5,512 nt of DNA, taken from contig VBKD01000021.1 in the NCBI GenBank assembly GCA_005888075.1, positions 1 through 5,512 on the forward strand, read 5' to 3'. Of this stretch, positions 1 to 5,512 are shown piece after piece. Below the pieces are notes generated by a model that saw only the letters and a program-made list of their open reading frames with translations, was not told the origin of the DNA and ran no database searches. This stretch comes from Chloroflexota bacterium (GTDB lineage Bacteria > Chloroflexota > Dormibacteria > Dormibacterales > Dormibacteraceae). How positions within the stretch are numbered: the stretch's first letter is position 1; each line of letters opens with the position of its first letter. A program made the position numbers and the translations under genes.

Positions 1-1947
1 GTCGAAAAAAAGGCGCTCGGTGTCCCGCGGACGCGGCGGTCGCAGGTTGACGAGGAAGACGACCGGGAACTCCAGACCCTTGGCCGCGTGGATGGTCAGC
101 AGGGAGACTGCCTCCGCTTCGGACGATTCCTCGGCCGCCTCGCCGACCGGCAGCTCGGCGTCGATGACCTGGTCGAGGTGCCGGACGAAGTCACCGATCC
201 CGGCCAGGGCGAGATCGCGCTCGAAGCGGCCGGCCAGCTGAAACACCTTGCGCAGATTCAAGAGCGCGCGCGGGCTGCCGTCGCGCTGGGCCCGCAGCTC
301 GGCCCACCGCAGGTAGCCGCTCTCCTCGAGCAGCCGGTTGAGGATATCGGCCACGGTCAAAGCGTCTCGCAGCCGGCCGATGCGGTCGGTCAGCTCGACG
401 AGATGCCGCGCCTGCGCCGCGACCTTGGGCTCCATCTCGGGAAATCCCTCGCGCATGGCTTCGTCGAAGCAGTCGCGGAGTCGCATGCCGGACCGCCCGA
501 AGCGGCGGGAGGCGAGGCGGTACATCCCGCTGTCGGGCAGGCGCACGATGGGGCCCTGCAGGATGCGGACCAGCGCGCCGTCGTCCATCGGGTTTTCCGT
601 CAGTCGAAGCAGCGCCAGCACGTCCTTGATCTCCTGGCGGTCGAAGAATCCGGACCCGCCGCTCGTCACGTAAGGAATGCCCTGGCGGCGCAGCTCATCC
701 TCGAACTCGCGGGGCAGCATGCGCACGGAGTGGGCGAGGATCGCGATGTCGCGGAACGGCCTGCCGCTGACGTGCAGGCGGCGGATGGTCTCGGCCATTG
801 TTCGCGCTTCGCTGCGTGAGTCCGGGGCCATGACGACGGTGACGGGGGATGCATCTCCAGTACCGCGGAGGGCGACGAGCTCCGGTTCGGAGTCGAAGTC
901 CGGGTCGCGCCTTATGAAATTGGTGGCGCAGTCGAGGATGCCCTGGTACGAGCGGCGGTTGTGGGTGAGGGGCAGGCGCTGTCCCGGAAAACGGCTGCGG
1001 ATGTTCTCGATCTCCGCGTCGCGCCAGCCATAGATGGATTGCTTCGCGTCACCGACCACGGTGACGTTGCCGAAGTTGTCGGCGGCGAGGAGACGGATGA
1101 GCTCGAGCTGGATGCGGTTGGTGTCCTGAAACTCGTCCACGAGCAGGTAGCGGAAGCGCTCACGACAGCGACGCCGGAACTCAGGCACACGCTGCAGCGC
1201 GTCGATGACCTCGAGGATCAGGTCGTCGAAATCGCGCAGGCCCTGCGCATGAAGCGCGTCCTCGTATGCCTGGTAGATCGTGAACAGGACCTCGATCGCC
1301 TCTCTTTCGGCCTGGGCGGGATCCGATCCACTTTGCCCACTCCTCTCTTTCGGAGGAGGAGAAGGAACCTGCAGCTCCAGGGCACGCTCCTTGAATCGCG
1401 ACGGCGTGATGCCGCGGCCTTTCAGCTTCAGCAGGAAGCGAAGACCTGAGCGCAGAAGGTCGTCGAGGTCTTCGACCGACAGCGCGACGAACGAGTCGGG
1501 ATCGAACGGCGCCGTCGCGCCGCTGCGCAGCCGCGCCATGAGCTCTTGCTCGAAAAGACGCTGGCCGGTTTCGTCGAGCACGCGCATCTCTCGAGGCGCG
1601 CCGACCAGGTAGGCAGACTCGTCGAGCAGGCGGGCGCACGTGCCGTGGAATGTGCCGATCCACGCGCTGTCGAGCATTTGCGGACCGAGATCGTGTCGCC
1701 GTGCTGACAGCTCGTTGGTGATCCGCAGCCTCAGCTCTTCGGCGGCGCGTTCGCTGAAGGTGACGGCGAGGATGTGATCCTCCGGCACGCCTTGATCGAC
1801 CAGCCAGCAGAACCGCTCGGTCGCCGTGAAGGTCTTGCCGGTGCCTGGGCCGGCGGCGATGAGAAAGGCGCCGTCCGGTCCGCCATGCGCGGCGGCGGCC
1901 TGCTCGGTGCTGAGCGTTTGACGTGGCCCGAGACTCGTTGCGCTCAT
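1..1947 (-). CDS. Second UvrD-family SF1 helicase, N-terminal 649 residues (runs off the left edge)
   Basis: My translation from ATG at 1947 gives 649 codons without a stop, ending in frame at base 1, so the gene is cut by the window rather than broken. The N-terminus reads LSTEQAAAAHG, a Q motif with Gln16. Next come Walker A AGPGTGKT (32-39, Lys38), Ia VTFSERAAEEL (62-72), Ib GTFHGTCARLL (98-108), Walker B VDEFQD (270-275), III GDAKQSIYGWRD (299-310), IV with NRRS (330-333), a 2A segment at about 400-457 (DIAILAHS, then SGFFDRQEIKDVLALLRL), and V LTIHAAKGLEF (617-627). Motif VI should follow just past the edge, and possibly a C-terminal nuclease domain that cannot be seen. The lysine in motif III (GD-x-KQS) resembles AddA/RecB more than UvrD. 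All visible ATPase residues are intact, so this is probably an active motor. Its ATG overlaps the upstream helicase's TGA, pointing to coupled translation and a heterodimer like AdnAB or AddAB. It could instead be a stand-alone UvrD-like helicase. Confidence 0.92.
   Translation of the reverse strand, partial: MSATSLGPRQTLSTEQAAAAHGGPDGAFLIAAGPGTGKTFTATERFCWLVDQGVPEDHILAVTFSERAAEELRLRITNELSARRHDLGPQMLDSAWIGTFHGTCARLLDESAYLVGAPREMRVLDETGQRLFEQELMARLRSGATAPFDPDSFVALSVEDLDDLLRSGLRFLLKLKGRGITPSRFKERALELQVPSPPPKERSGQSGSDPAQAEREAIEVLFTIYQAYEDALHAQGLRDFDDLILEVIDALQRVPEFRRRCRERFRYLLVDEFQDTNRIQLELIRLLAADNFGNVTVVGDAKQSIYGWRDAEIENIRSRFPGQRLPLTHNRRSYQGILDCATNFIRRDPDFDSEPELVALRGTGDASPVTVVMAPDSRSEARTMAETIRRLHVSGRPFRDIAILAHSVRMLPREFEDELRRQGIPYVTSGGSGFFDRQEIKDVLALLRLTENPMDDGALVRILQGPIVRLPDSGMYRLASRRFGRSGMRLRDCFDEAMREGFPEMEPKVAAQARHLVELTDRIGRLRDALTVADILNRLLEESGYLRWAELRAQRDGSPRALLNLRKVFQLAGRFERDLALAGIGDFVRHLDQVIDAELPVGEAAEESSEAEAVSLLTIHAAKGLEFPVVFLVNLRPPRPRDTERLFFD
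1944..1947 (-). other. ATGA start-stop overlap joining the two helicase genes
   Basis: The ATG of the second gene (1947-1945) shares two bases with the TGA of the first (1946-1944). This arrangement is typical of translational coupling between subunits made in fixed proportion. The conserved LSTEQ Q motif begins 12 residues downstream and supports this ATG as the true start. Confidence 0.85.
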
Positions 1948-4900
1948 TCGGGAGGCGATCCTCCGTAGGGGCAGACCACCGCGTGCGGGCACGTGCCGAA
2001 CCGCGTGATGCACGTGCCGGCCAGCTCGCGTGGCGCCGGCTCGAAATGCCCGGCCTTGATGCGCTCGATCGCGTTCAGCACGACCGTGCGGCTGCGCACG
2101 AGGTCCTCTTCGGTGAGAAGCCTCTCGCGGTAGTCCTTGAGGCCGGCCGGGCGGCCCACGCTGAAGAGGTCCTGCCGCATGCCACCCCAGATCCAATCCT
2201 TCGGATACCACAGCGAGAGGAAACGCGGCTGAAAGCCAAGCGGCTTCCCCTCGTCGTCGACGCCATCTTTGCACGCGAGGTAATAGAGCGCCAGCTGCAC
2301 GTCGCTGAGCTCAGGCCCGAAATAGTTCTCGTAGGCCACGCGCATCGACTTGCCCGAGCCTGTCTTGTAGTCGACGACCTCGACCTCTCCGTCGCCCACA
2401 TCGTTGACGCGGTCGATCTTGCCGACGATCTCGACGCCGTCGAGCTCGAGATGGAACCGCTTCTCGATGGCGACCGTGCGCAGCCGCCTGATGAGCTGCA
2501 TGCCTGTGACGAAGCGGATGTAGTTGCCCAACAGCGAGCGGACCTGCTTCTCCTCGCGCTTGCGGTCGAGCACGCCCTCCATACGCGAGAGGTATCCCTC
2601 GAGATGACGTTGGAGGGCCGCCTCGAGCCACGCGCGTTGTTGTTCTGATTCGAGCGGACGCCACTCCGTCTCCCTTTCGGCGGCGTGAAAGTCCTCGAGG
2701 ACCTCGTGCAGGAAGCCTCCGCGCTCCATCGCCACCGAGCGTGGCTCGTCGACCAGTCCCGGGTGGTTGTTGTACCAGTAGAGTCGCGGGCACTTGAGGT
2801 AGTCGTTGAGCGTCGTCGGGCTGAAGTGATCGATCTGCACGTCCGCCGGATTCCGTCCTTCGCCGTAAGGCTCGAACGGCTCGCCCGATTCGCGATCGGT
2901 CAAGAACGCGACGTCGAGACCGATGCTCTCCACACGCGCAAGGAGCTGCTGGGTCAGGCCTGAAGGATGGGAGGCGATCAGCACCTCTGCCTCACGCGGC
3001 ACCAGCACATCGCCTGGCTCGAGACGCGCGGAAGTCCGTGTGAGCTCGCGCCACTCGGCCTCGGGCGCGGCCATGTCGAGAAACACCGACGGTCCCGCCT
3101 GACGCAGATAGGCGTCGGCAAAGGTCATGTACAGGCGTCGGCGCGCGCGGGTCATCGCGACGAAAGCAAGTCGCGCTTCCTCGGCGAGATGGCCGTCAGG
3201 GTCCGAGGGCCAGGATGGCGCGAAGCCGACCCGGAAGCTCTCGAGCCACGCCCTGTCATCGGCGTCGAGCAGCGGGTGGGGGCGGGCGTCCAGCGGAAAC
3301 AGGCCGTGGGCGAATCCGGAGCAGAACACCACCTCGAACTCGAGACCCTTGGCCTGGTGAACGGTCATGACCTGCACCGCGTCCCGGCGGCCGACCGCCG
3401 CCTCGCTGTCGTCGGCGGCGCCGGCCAGCAGTGTCTCGAGCGAGCCGGTGATGTCAGAGAGCAGAGGCTTGACGCCGTAGAGCTTCTCGTGCACCGCCTC
3501 GATGTCTTCGAGGCCGCGGATCGCGGCGCGAAGGTCCGCGATTGCCTCGGCGCGCTGCTCCGCGGGCAGCTCGAGGTCGAGGAGCCTGCGCATCGCGCCG
3601 TCCTCGATGAGCACCGAATAGGCGAGGCTGGCCAGGGGGAGCGAGGCCGCGCGGGACAGCAGGCGGTGGCGAGCGACCATCGCGGCGTGGAGGCTGTCGA
3701 GCTCCTCCTCGGTTAGGTACGGCATGTAGTCGGGACTGCTGGGTGGATCCGCAGGCATCTCGCCGCCCCATGGCAGCGGATACCGCTGAGGGTTGCCGGC
3801 GGCTATGACGTACATCAGCCGGCGCACGACGCGAAGGAGAGGCCGCGCCCTCTCGCGCGCGTGGGCGCGCAGCCGGCTCACCGTCCGCGGACCGACGCCG
3901 CCGAGGCTCGATGCGAGCGCACTGTCGAAGGCGTCTGAGTCGTCGGGCCGGCGCAGCGATTCGAGATAGCCGATGAGGAAGCGGACCACCTCGTTTCGCG
4001 CCATGGCTCCGGAGCCGCGGACCTCATAGGGCAGGCCGAGCGCGCGGAGCGCCTCTTCGAATGGGGCGCCAAGTGCAGTGGTGCTGCGCAGGATGATCGC
4101 GAAGTCGCGGTGGCGTAGGTCCGGAGATTCCGACTGGATTCGCTTGATCTCGCGGGCGACGAAGAAGGCCTCGTCGACAGGGTCGCTCTCTCTGGCGATC
4201 ACGACTGCTGGGGTTGCTGGATCCCTCTCACCTCGGAGGTGGCGTGGGGTTCGGCCTTGTTGGGTGGATTCGAGGAGTCGTTCGCCGGCGTCGAGGGCTT
4301 CTTGTGAGCAGCGACGGCACACGTCCAGCTGGTGCGTGGCGGCCCCGTAGGCGGCGACGAAATCGTGGCTCAGCAGGCGGGGGACGGTGCCGCGGAAGCC
4401 GTAGATCGACTGGTCGGGATCGCCCACCGCGACCAGTCGTGGGCGCGACTCAGGCGGCGCGATCAATCGCAGGAGCTCGAACTGCGCGGGATCCACGTCC
4501 TGAAACTCGTCGACCAGCACGAAGCGGAACTTCGATCGGATGCGTTCAAGCAAGTGAGCGTTCGACTGCAGCAGCTCGATGGCGCCGGAGATGAGGTCGC
4601 GGAAGTCGATGAGGTTGGTTTGCTGAAGCCTGCGTTGATAGGCCTGGTACGCGGCGGCGAGCACACGCAGCCGTTCACTGGCGGACGCCTCTGCGGCGAG
4701 CATCAATGCCGACGGGTGCACGAGGTTCTGTTTCATCAGCCCGACGAACGAGAGCAGGTCGTGCGCGAAAGCATCTGATCTCCGCACGCCGTCCAGCGGC
4801 CCCAGCAGACCGGGTTCGAGCTCCGCCAGGACACGCCGCATGACAAACCATTCCTGGAAGCCGTTGATCAGCAGCTGCTCGCGATCGGCGGAGGCGTCGC

Positions 4901-5156
4901 GCAGGAGCCGCGCGCAGAAGCTGTGGAACGTGGAGATCCACACCTCCCCGTACTCGTCGTTGAGGCGATGGTCGATCCTGCGAGCGATCTCATCCGCCGC
5001 GCCGGCGGAGAACGTGAGCACGAGGATGTGCTCGCGCCCAGCGACGCGCTCACGCACAGCTTGCTCGTACAGATCGACGAGCAGGTGCGTCTTTCCAGTG
5101 CCGGGGCCGGCGAGCACCCGCAGTGGTCCGTCTATTTCATGAATGTCGAGTGGCAA
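1944..5156 (-). CDS. UvrD/Rep-type SF1 helicase fused to a RecB-family nuclease (AdnAB/AddAB-like subunit)
   Basis: This 1070-residue cytoplasmic protein should unwind DNA with ATP and cut the strands, as in break-resection enzymes. Helicase motifs in order are Walker A AGPGTGKT (16-23, Lys22), Ia LTFSAGAADE (47-56), Ib STFHSFCARLL (75-85), Walker B VDEFQD (215-220), III GDPDQSIYGFRG (245-256), a divergent IV around CRRCS (280-284), V MTVHQAKGLEF (597-607) and VI FVAMTRARRRLY (665-676). Domain 2B is about 400-590. The C-terminal third is a complete RecB-type PD-(D/E)XK nuclease: His817 in GGFLHEVLE, Asp915 in GKIDR, Asp929 and Lys931 in VVDYKTG, and Gln954/Tyr958 as QLALY. Cys789 (LKCPRLYWY), Cys1049, Cys1056 and Cys1062 may hold a 4Fe-4S cluster. 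Length is close to mycobacterial AdnA/AdnB (about 1050-1100 residues). The start is TTG with a GGGAG site; a canonical Q-motif glutamine is not seen. The stop overlaps the next gene's ATG. The helicase-nuclease call is secure; AdnA-like versus another RecB-fused UvrD is not. Confidence 0.93.
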   Translation of the reverse strand: MPLDIHEIDGPLRVLAGPGTGKTHLLVDLYEQAVRERVAGREHILVLTFSAGAADEIARRIDHRLNDEYGEVWISTFHSFCARLLRDASADREQLLINGFQEWFVMRRVLAELEPGLLGPLDGVRRSDAFAHDLLSFVGLMKQNLVHPSALMLAAEASASERLRVLAAAYQAYQRRLQQTNLIDFRDLISGAIELLQSNAHLLERIRSKFRFVLVDEFQDVDPAQFELLRLIAPPESRPRLVAVGDPDQSIYGFRGTVPRLLSHDFVAAYGAATHQLDVCRRCSQEALDAGERLLESTQQGRTPRHLRGERDPATPAVVIARESDPVDEAFFVAREIKRIQSESPDLRHRDFAIILRSTTALGAPFEEALRALGLPYEVRGSGAMARNEVVRFLIGYLESLRRPDDSDAFDSALASSLGGVGPRTVSRLRAHARERARPLLRVVRRLMYVIAAGNPQRYPLPWGGEMPADPPSSPDYMPYLTEEELDSLHAAMVARHRLLSRAASLPLASLAYSVLIEDGAMRRLLDLELPAEQRAEAIADLRAAIRGLEDIEAVHEKLYGVKPLLSDITGSLETLLAGAADDSEAAVGRRDAVQVMTVHQAKGLEFEVVFCSGFAHGLFPLDARPHPLLDADDRAWLESFRVGFAPSWPSDPDGHLAEEARLAFVAMTRARRRLYMTFADAYLRQAGPSVFLDMAAPEAEWRELTRTSARLEPGDVLVPREAEVLIASHPSGLTQQLLARVESIGLDVAFLTDRESGEPFEPYGEGRNPADVQIDHFSPTTLNDYLKCPRLYWYNNHPGLVDEPRSVAMERGGFLHEVLEDFHAAERETEWRPLESEQQRAWLEAALQRHLEGYLSRMEGVLDRKREEKQVRSLLGNYIRFVTGMQLIRRLRTVAIEKRFHLELDGVEIVGKIDRVNDVGDGEVEVVDYKTGSGKSMRVAYENYFGPELSDVQLALYYLACKDGVDDEGKPLGFQPRFLSLWYPKDWIWGGMRQDLFSVGRPAGLKDYRERLLTEEDLVRSRTVVLNAIERIKAGHFEPAPRELAGTCITRFGTCPHAVVCPYGGSPPE
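1951..1964 (-). promoter_or_regulatory. Small hairpin covering the second gene's ribosome-binding site
   Basis: On the minus strand the bases read GGAGG-ATCG-CCTCC, a perfect 5-bp inverted repeat with a 4-nt loop, three bases before the ATG at 1947. The 5' arm is the GGAGG ribosome-binding site. If it folds in the mRNA, free ribosomes would be kept out and only those translating the first helicase through its stop would open it. The pairing is directly seen; the regulatory role is inferred. The same bases encode Gly-Gly-Ser-Pro-Pro at the end of the first protein, so chance pairing is possible. Confidence 0.35.
1960..1964 (-). promoter_or_regulatory. Ribosome-binding site (GGAGG) for the second helicase, inside the first gene
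   Basis: GGAGG lies in the last codons of the first helicase gene, 12 nt before the ATG at 1947. That is longer than the usual 5-9 nt. The spacing is acceptable if re-initiation by ribosomes finishing at the overlapping TGA (1946-1944) is the main route. The same bases form one arm of a small hairpin. Confidence 0.5.
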
Positions 5157-5161
5157 CAGGT

Positions 5162-5166
5162 CTCCC
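5162..5166 (-). promoter_or_regulatory. Ribosome-binding site (GGGAG) supporting the TTG start of the first helicase
   Basis: Read on the minus strand, GGGAG lies 5 nt before the TTG at 5156-5154, a usable Shine-Dalgarno spacing. The frame is closed upstream by TGA at 5210-5208, so only 17 extra codons are available. None of these is ATG, GTG or TTG; there are only two CTG codons (5168 and 5159). The RBS and the lack of a better codon together decide the TTG start. Confidence 0.6.
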
Positions 5167-5187
5167 AGAGTGGAGCGGGCGACCTGA

Positions 5188-5512
5188 TTATGCGGGGGCT
5201 TGTGTCCTCAAGTCAGCCCGGCCTGTTAACGGGCGCCATGTAGAGATGAAGAGCGCAATGAGCAGGGCGAGCTCAAACCAGGGCCATCGATTTAACGACG
5301 GAGAACGGCCATACAAGTAGAGGAAGGGGCTGGCCAGCACCCAGGCGGCCCCCAGCGCGACACGCCAGGGCAATGTCGTCCGTTCCTGCCAGACCATCCA
5401 TCCAGCCGCCGCGAGCAGGCAGAGATCGGCGCCATGGAGGTATGGCGCGATGAGCAGCGATCCGACGATGCCGACCGCGATGGCGAGGCCCGGCGATTCG
5501 CGGAGCCTGTAG
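5188..5512 (-). CDS. Membrane glycosyltransferase, GT87/DUF2029-like, C-terminal fragment
   Basis: Only the last 107 residues are visible; the start lies beyond the right edge and the gene ends at TAA (5190-5188). An internal ATG at 5397 is not taken as the start, because the frame stays open and protein-like up to the window edge. The fragment is strongly hydrophobic, with membrane-spanning stretches at about visible residues 8-22, 31-42, 49-67 and 77-93, and a short polar tail ending RTQAPA. Residues 23-30 read PYLHGADL, which resembles the conserved PYLH-x-x-DL segment near the C-terminus of GT87 (DUF2029) enzymes. Those enzymes are multi-span membrane mannosyltransferases that take sugar from polyprenyl-phosphate donors outside the cytoplasmic membrane to build lipoglycans or envelope polysaccharides. 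The catalytic N-terminal aspartates are not visible, so the family call is tentative and another multi-span glycosyltransferase is possible. The helicase gene follows after 31 nt with no terminator between, so they may share a transcript. Confidence 0.6.
   Translation of the reverse strand, partial: YRLRESPGLAIAVGIVGSLLIAPYLHGADLCLLAAAGWMVWQERTTLPWRVALGAAWVLASPFLYLYGRSPSLNRWPWFELALLIALFISTWRPLTGRADLRTQAPA

Noticed and set aside
88..819. Open plus-strand frame of 243 codons
   Set aside because: It lies fully antisense to the second helicase, between its motif V and motif IV regions. Its composition has no recognisable domain, and it reflects GC-rich codons of the minus-strand gene.
1181..1663. 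Minus-strand 160-codon frame overlapping the second helicase
   Set aside because: It is out of frame with the helicase, and its Arg/Pro/Ala-rich product is typical of a shifted GC-rich frame. The helicase frame here contains motifs and is continuous.
1..1947. Possibility that the second helicase is a frameshifted pseudogene
   Set aside because: A codon-by-codon reading from ATG 1947 gives exactly 649 codons to base 1 with all expected motifs in order and no stop, so the gene is only truncated by the window.
1923..2648. Open plus-strand frame of 241 codons
   Set aside because: It is antisense to the nuclease domain of the first helicase, whose catalytic motifs are clearly encoded on the minus strand. 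The plus-strand product is rich in repeated Asp/Leu/Val/Ala with no known motif.
2967..3716. Open plus-strand frame of 249 codons
   Set aside because: It is a shadow of helicase domains 2A/2B on the minus strand, with no recognisable motif or ribosome-binding site that I could see.
4229..4241. Near-palindrome CACCTCGGAGGTG considered as an operator or hairpin
   Set aside because: It lies in the middle of the helicase coding sequence with no nearby start, and such short perfect pairings are expected by chance in GC-rich DNA.
1123..4511. 15-nt exact repeat GTCCTGAAACTCGTC at 1123-1137 and 4497-4511
   Set aside because: Both copies encode the DEFQD Walker B motif of the two helicases, so protein conservation explains the match without a DNA repeat element.
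5216..5234. Inverted repeat GCCCG...CGGGC near the end of the membrane protein gene, considered as a terminator
   Set aside because: It has a 5-bp stem with a 9-nt loop inside coding sequence and no following T-run in either direction.

Overview
The window is GC-rich bacterial DNA in which all recognisable coding lies on the minus strand, so genes are read from the right edge to the left. There are three genes: the 3' end of a membrane protein (5188-5512), one complete large helicase-nuclease gene (1944-5156), and the 5' part of a second large helicase gene that runs off the left edge (1-1947). I see no RNA gene, mobile element, CRISPR array or convincing terminator. GC-rich third positions, a TTG start and a mannosyltransferase-type (GT87-like) membrane protein fit a high-GC lineage such as Actinobacteria, Chloroflexota or Candidatus Dormibacterota. 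This is a weak inference, because no taxonomic marker is present.

The 107 visible residues at the right edge have several hydrophobic helices and a PYLHGADL segment like the conserved PYLH-x-x-D part of GT87/DUF2029 polyprenol-phosphate-mannose-dependent glycosyltransferases. A gap of only 31 nt follows. The 1070-residue helicase-nuclease then begins at a TTG codon with a GGGAG ribosome-binding site. It has a full set of UvrD/Rep-type superfamily 1 helicase motifs, a complete RecB-family PD-(D/E)XK nuclease domain, and four cysteines positioned like those that hold a 4Fe-4S cluster in AddB/Cas4-type nucleases, although the spacing is unusual.

The second helicase starts inside the stop codon of the first (ATGA overlap at 1944-1947), so the two products are probably made together. 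It has 649 visible residues in one unbroken frame, from a Q motif through helicase motif V. Motif VI and any C-terminal nuclease lie beyond the edge. Two adjacent, translationally coupled UvrD-family proteins, at least one carrying a nuclease, match the architecture of the heterodimeric DNA-end-resection machines AdnAB (mycobacteria) and, more distantly, AddAB/RecBCD. The most economical reading is a double-strand-break resection complex that prepares 3' tails for recombination. This is homology-based inference and the exact subfamily is not settled here.

The points most worth a second look are the atypical cysteine spacing, the missing Q motif in the first helicase beside a present one in the second, the different motif III types in the two motors, and a small hairpin that buries the ribosome-binding site at the gene junction.
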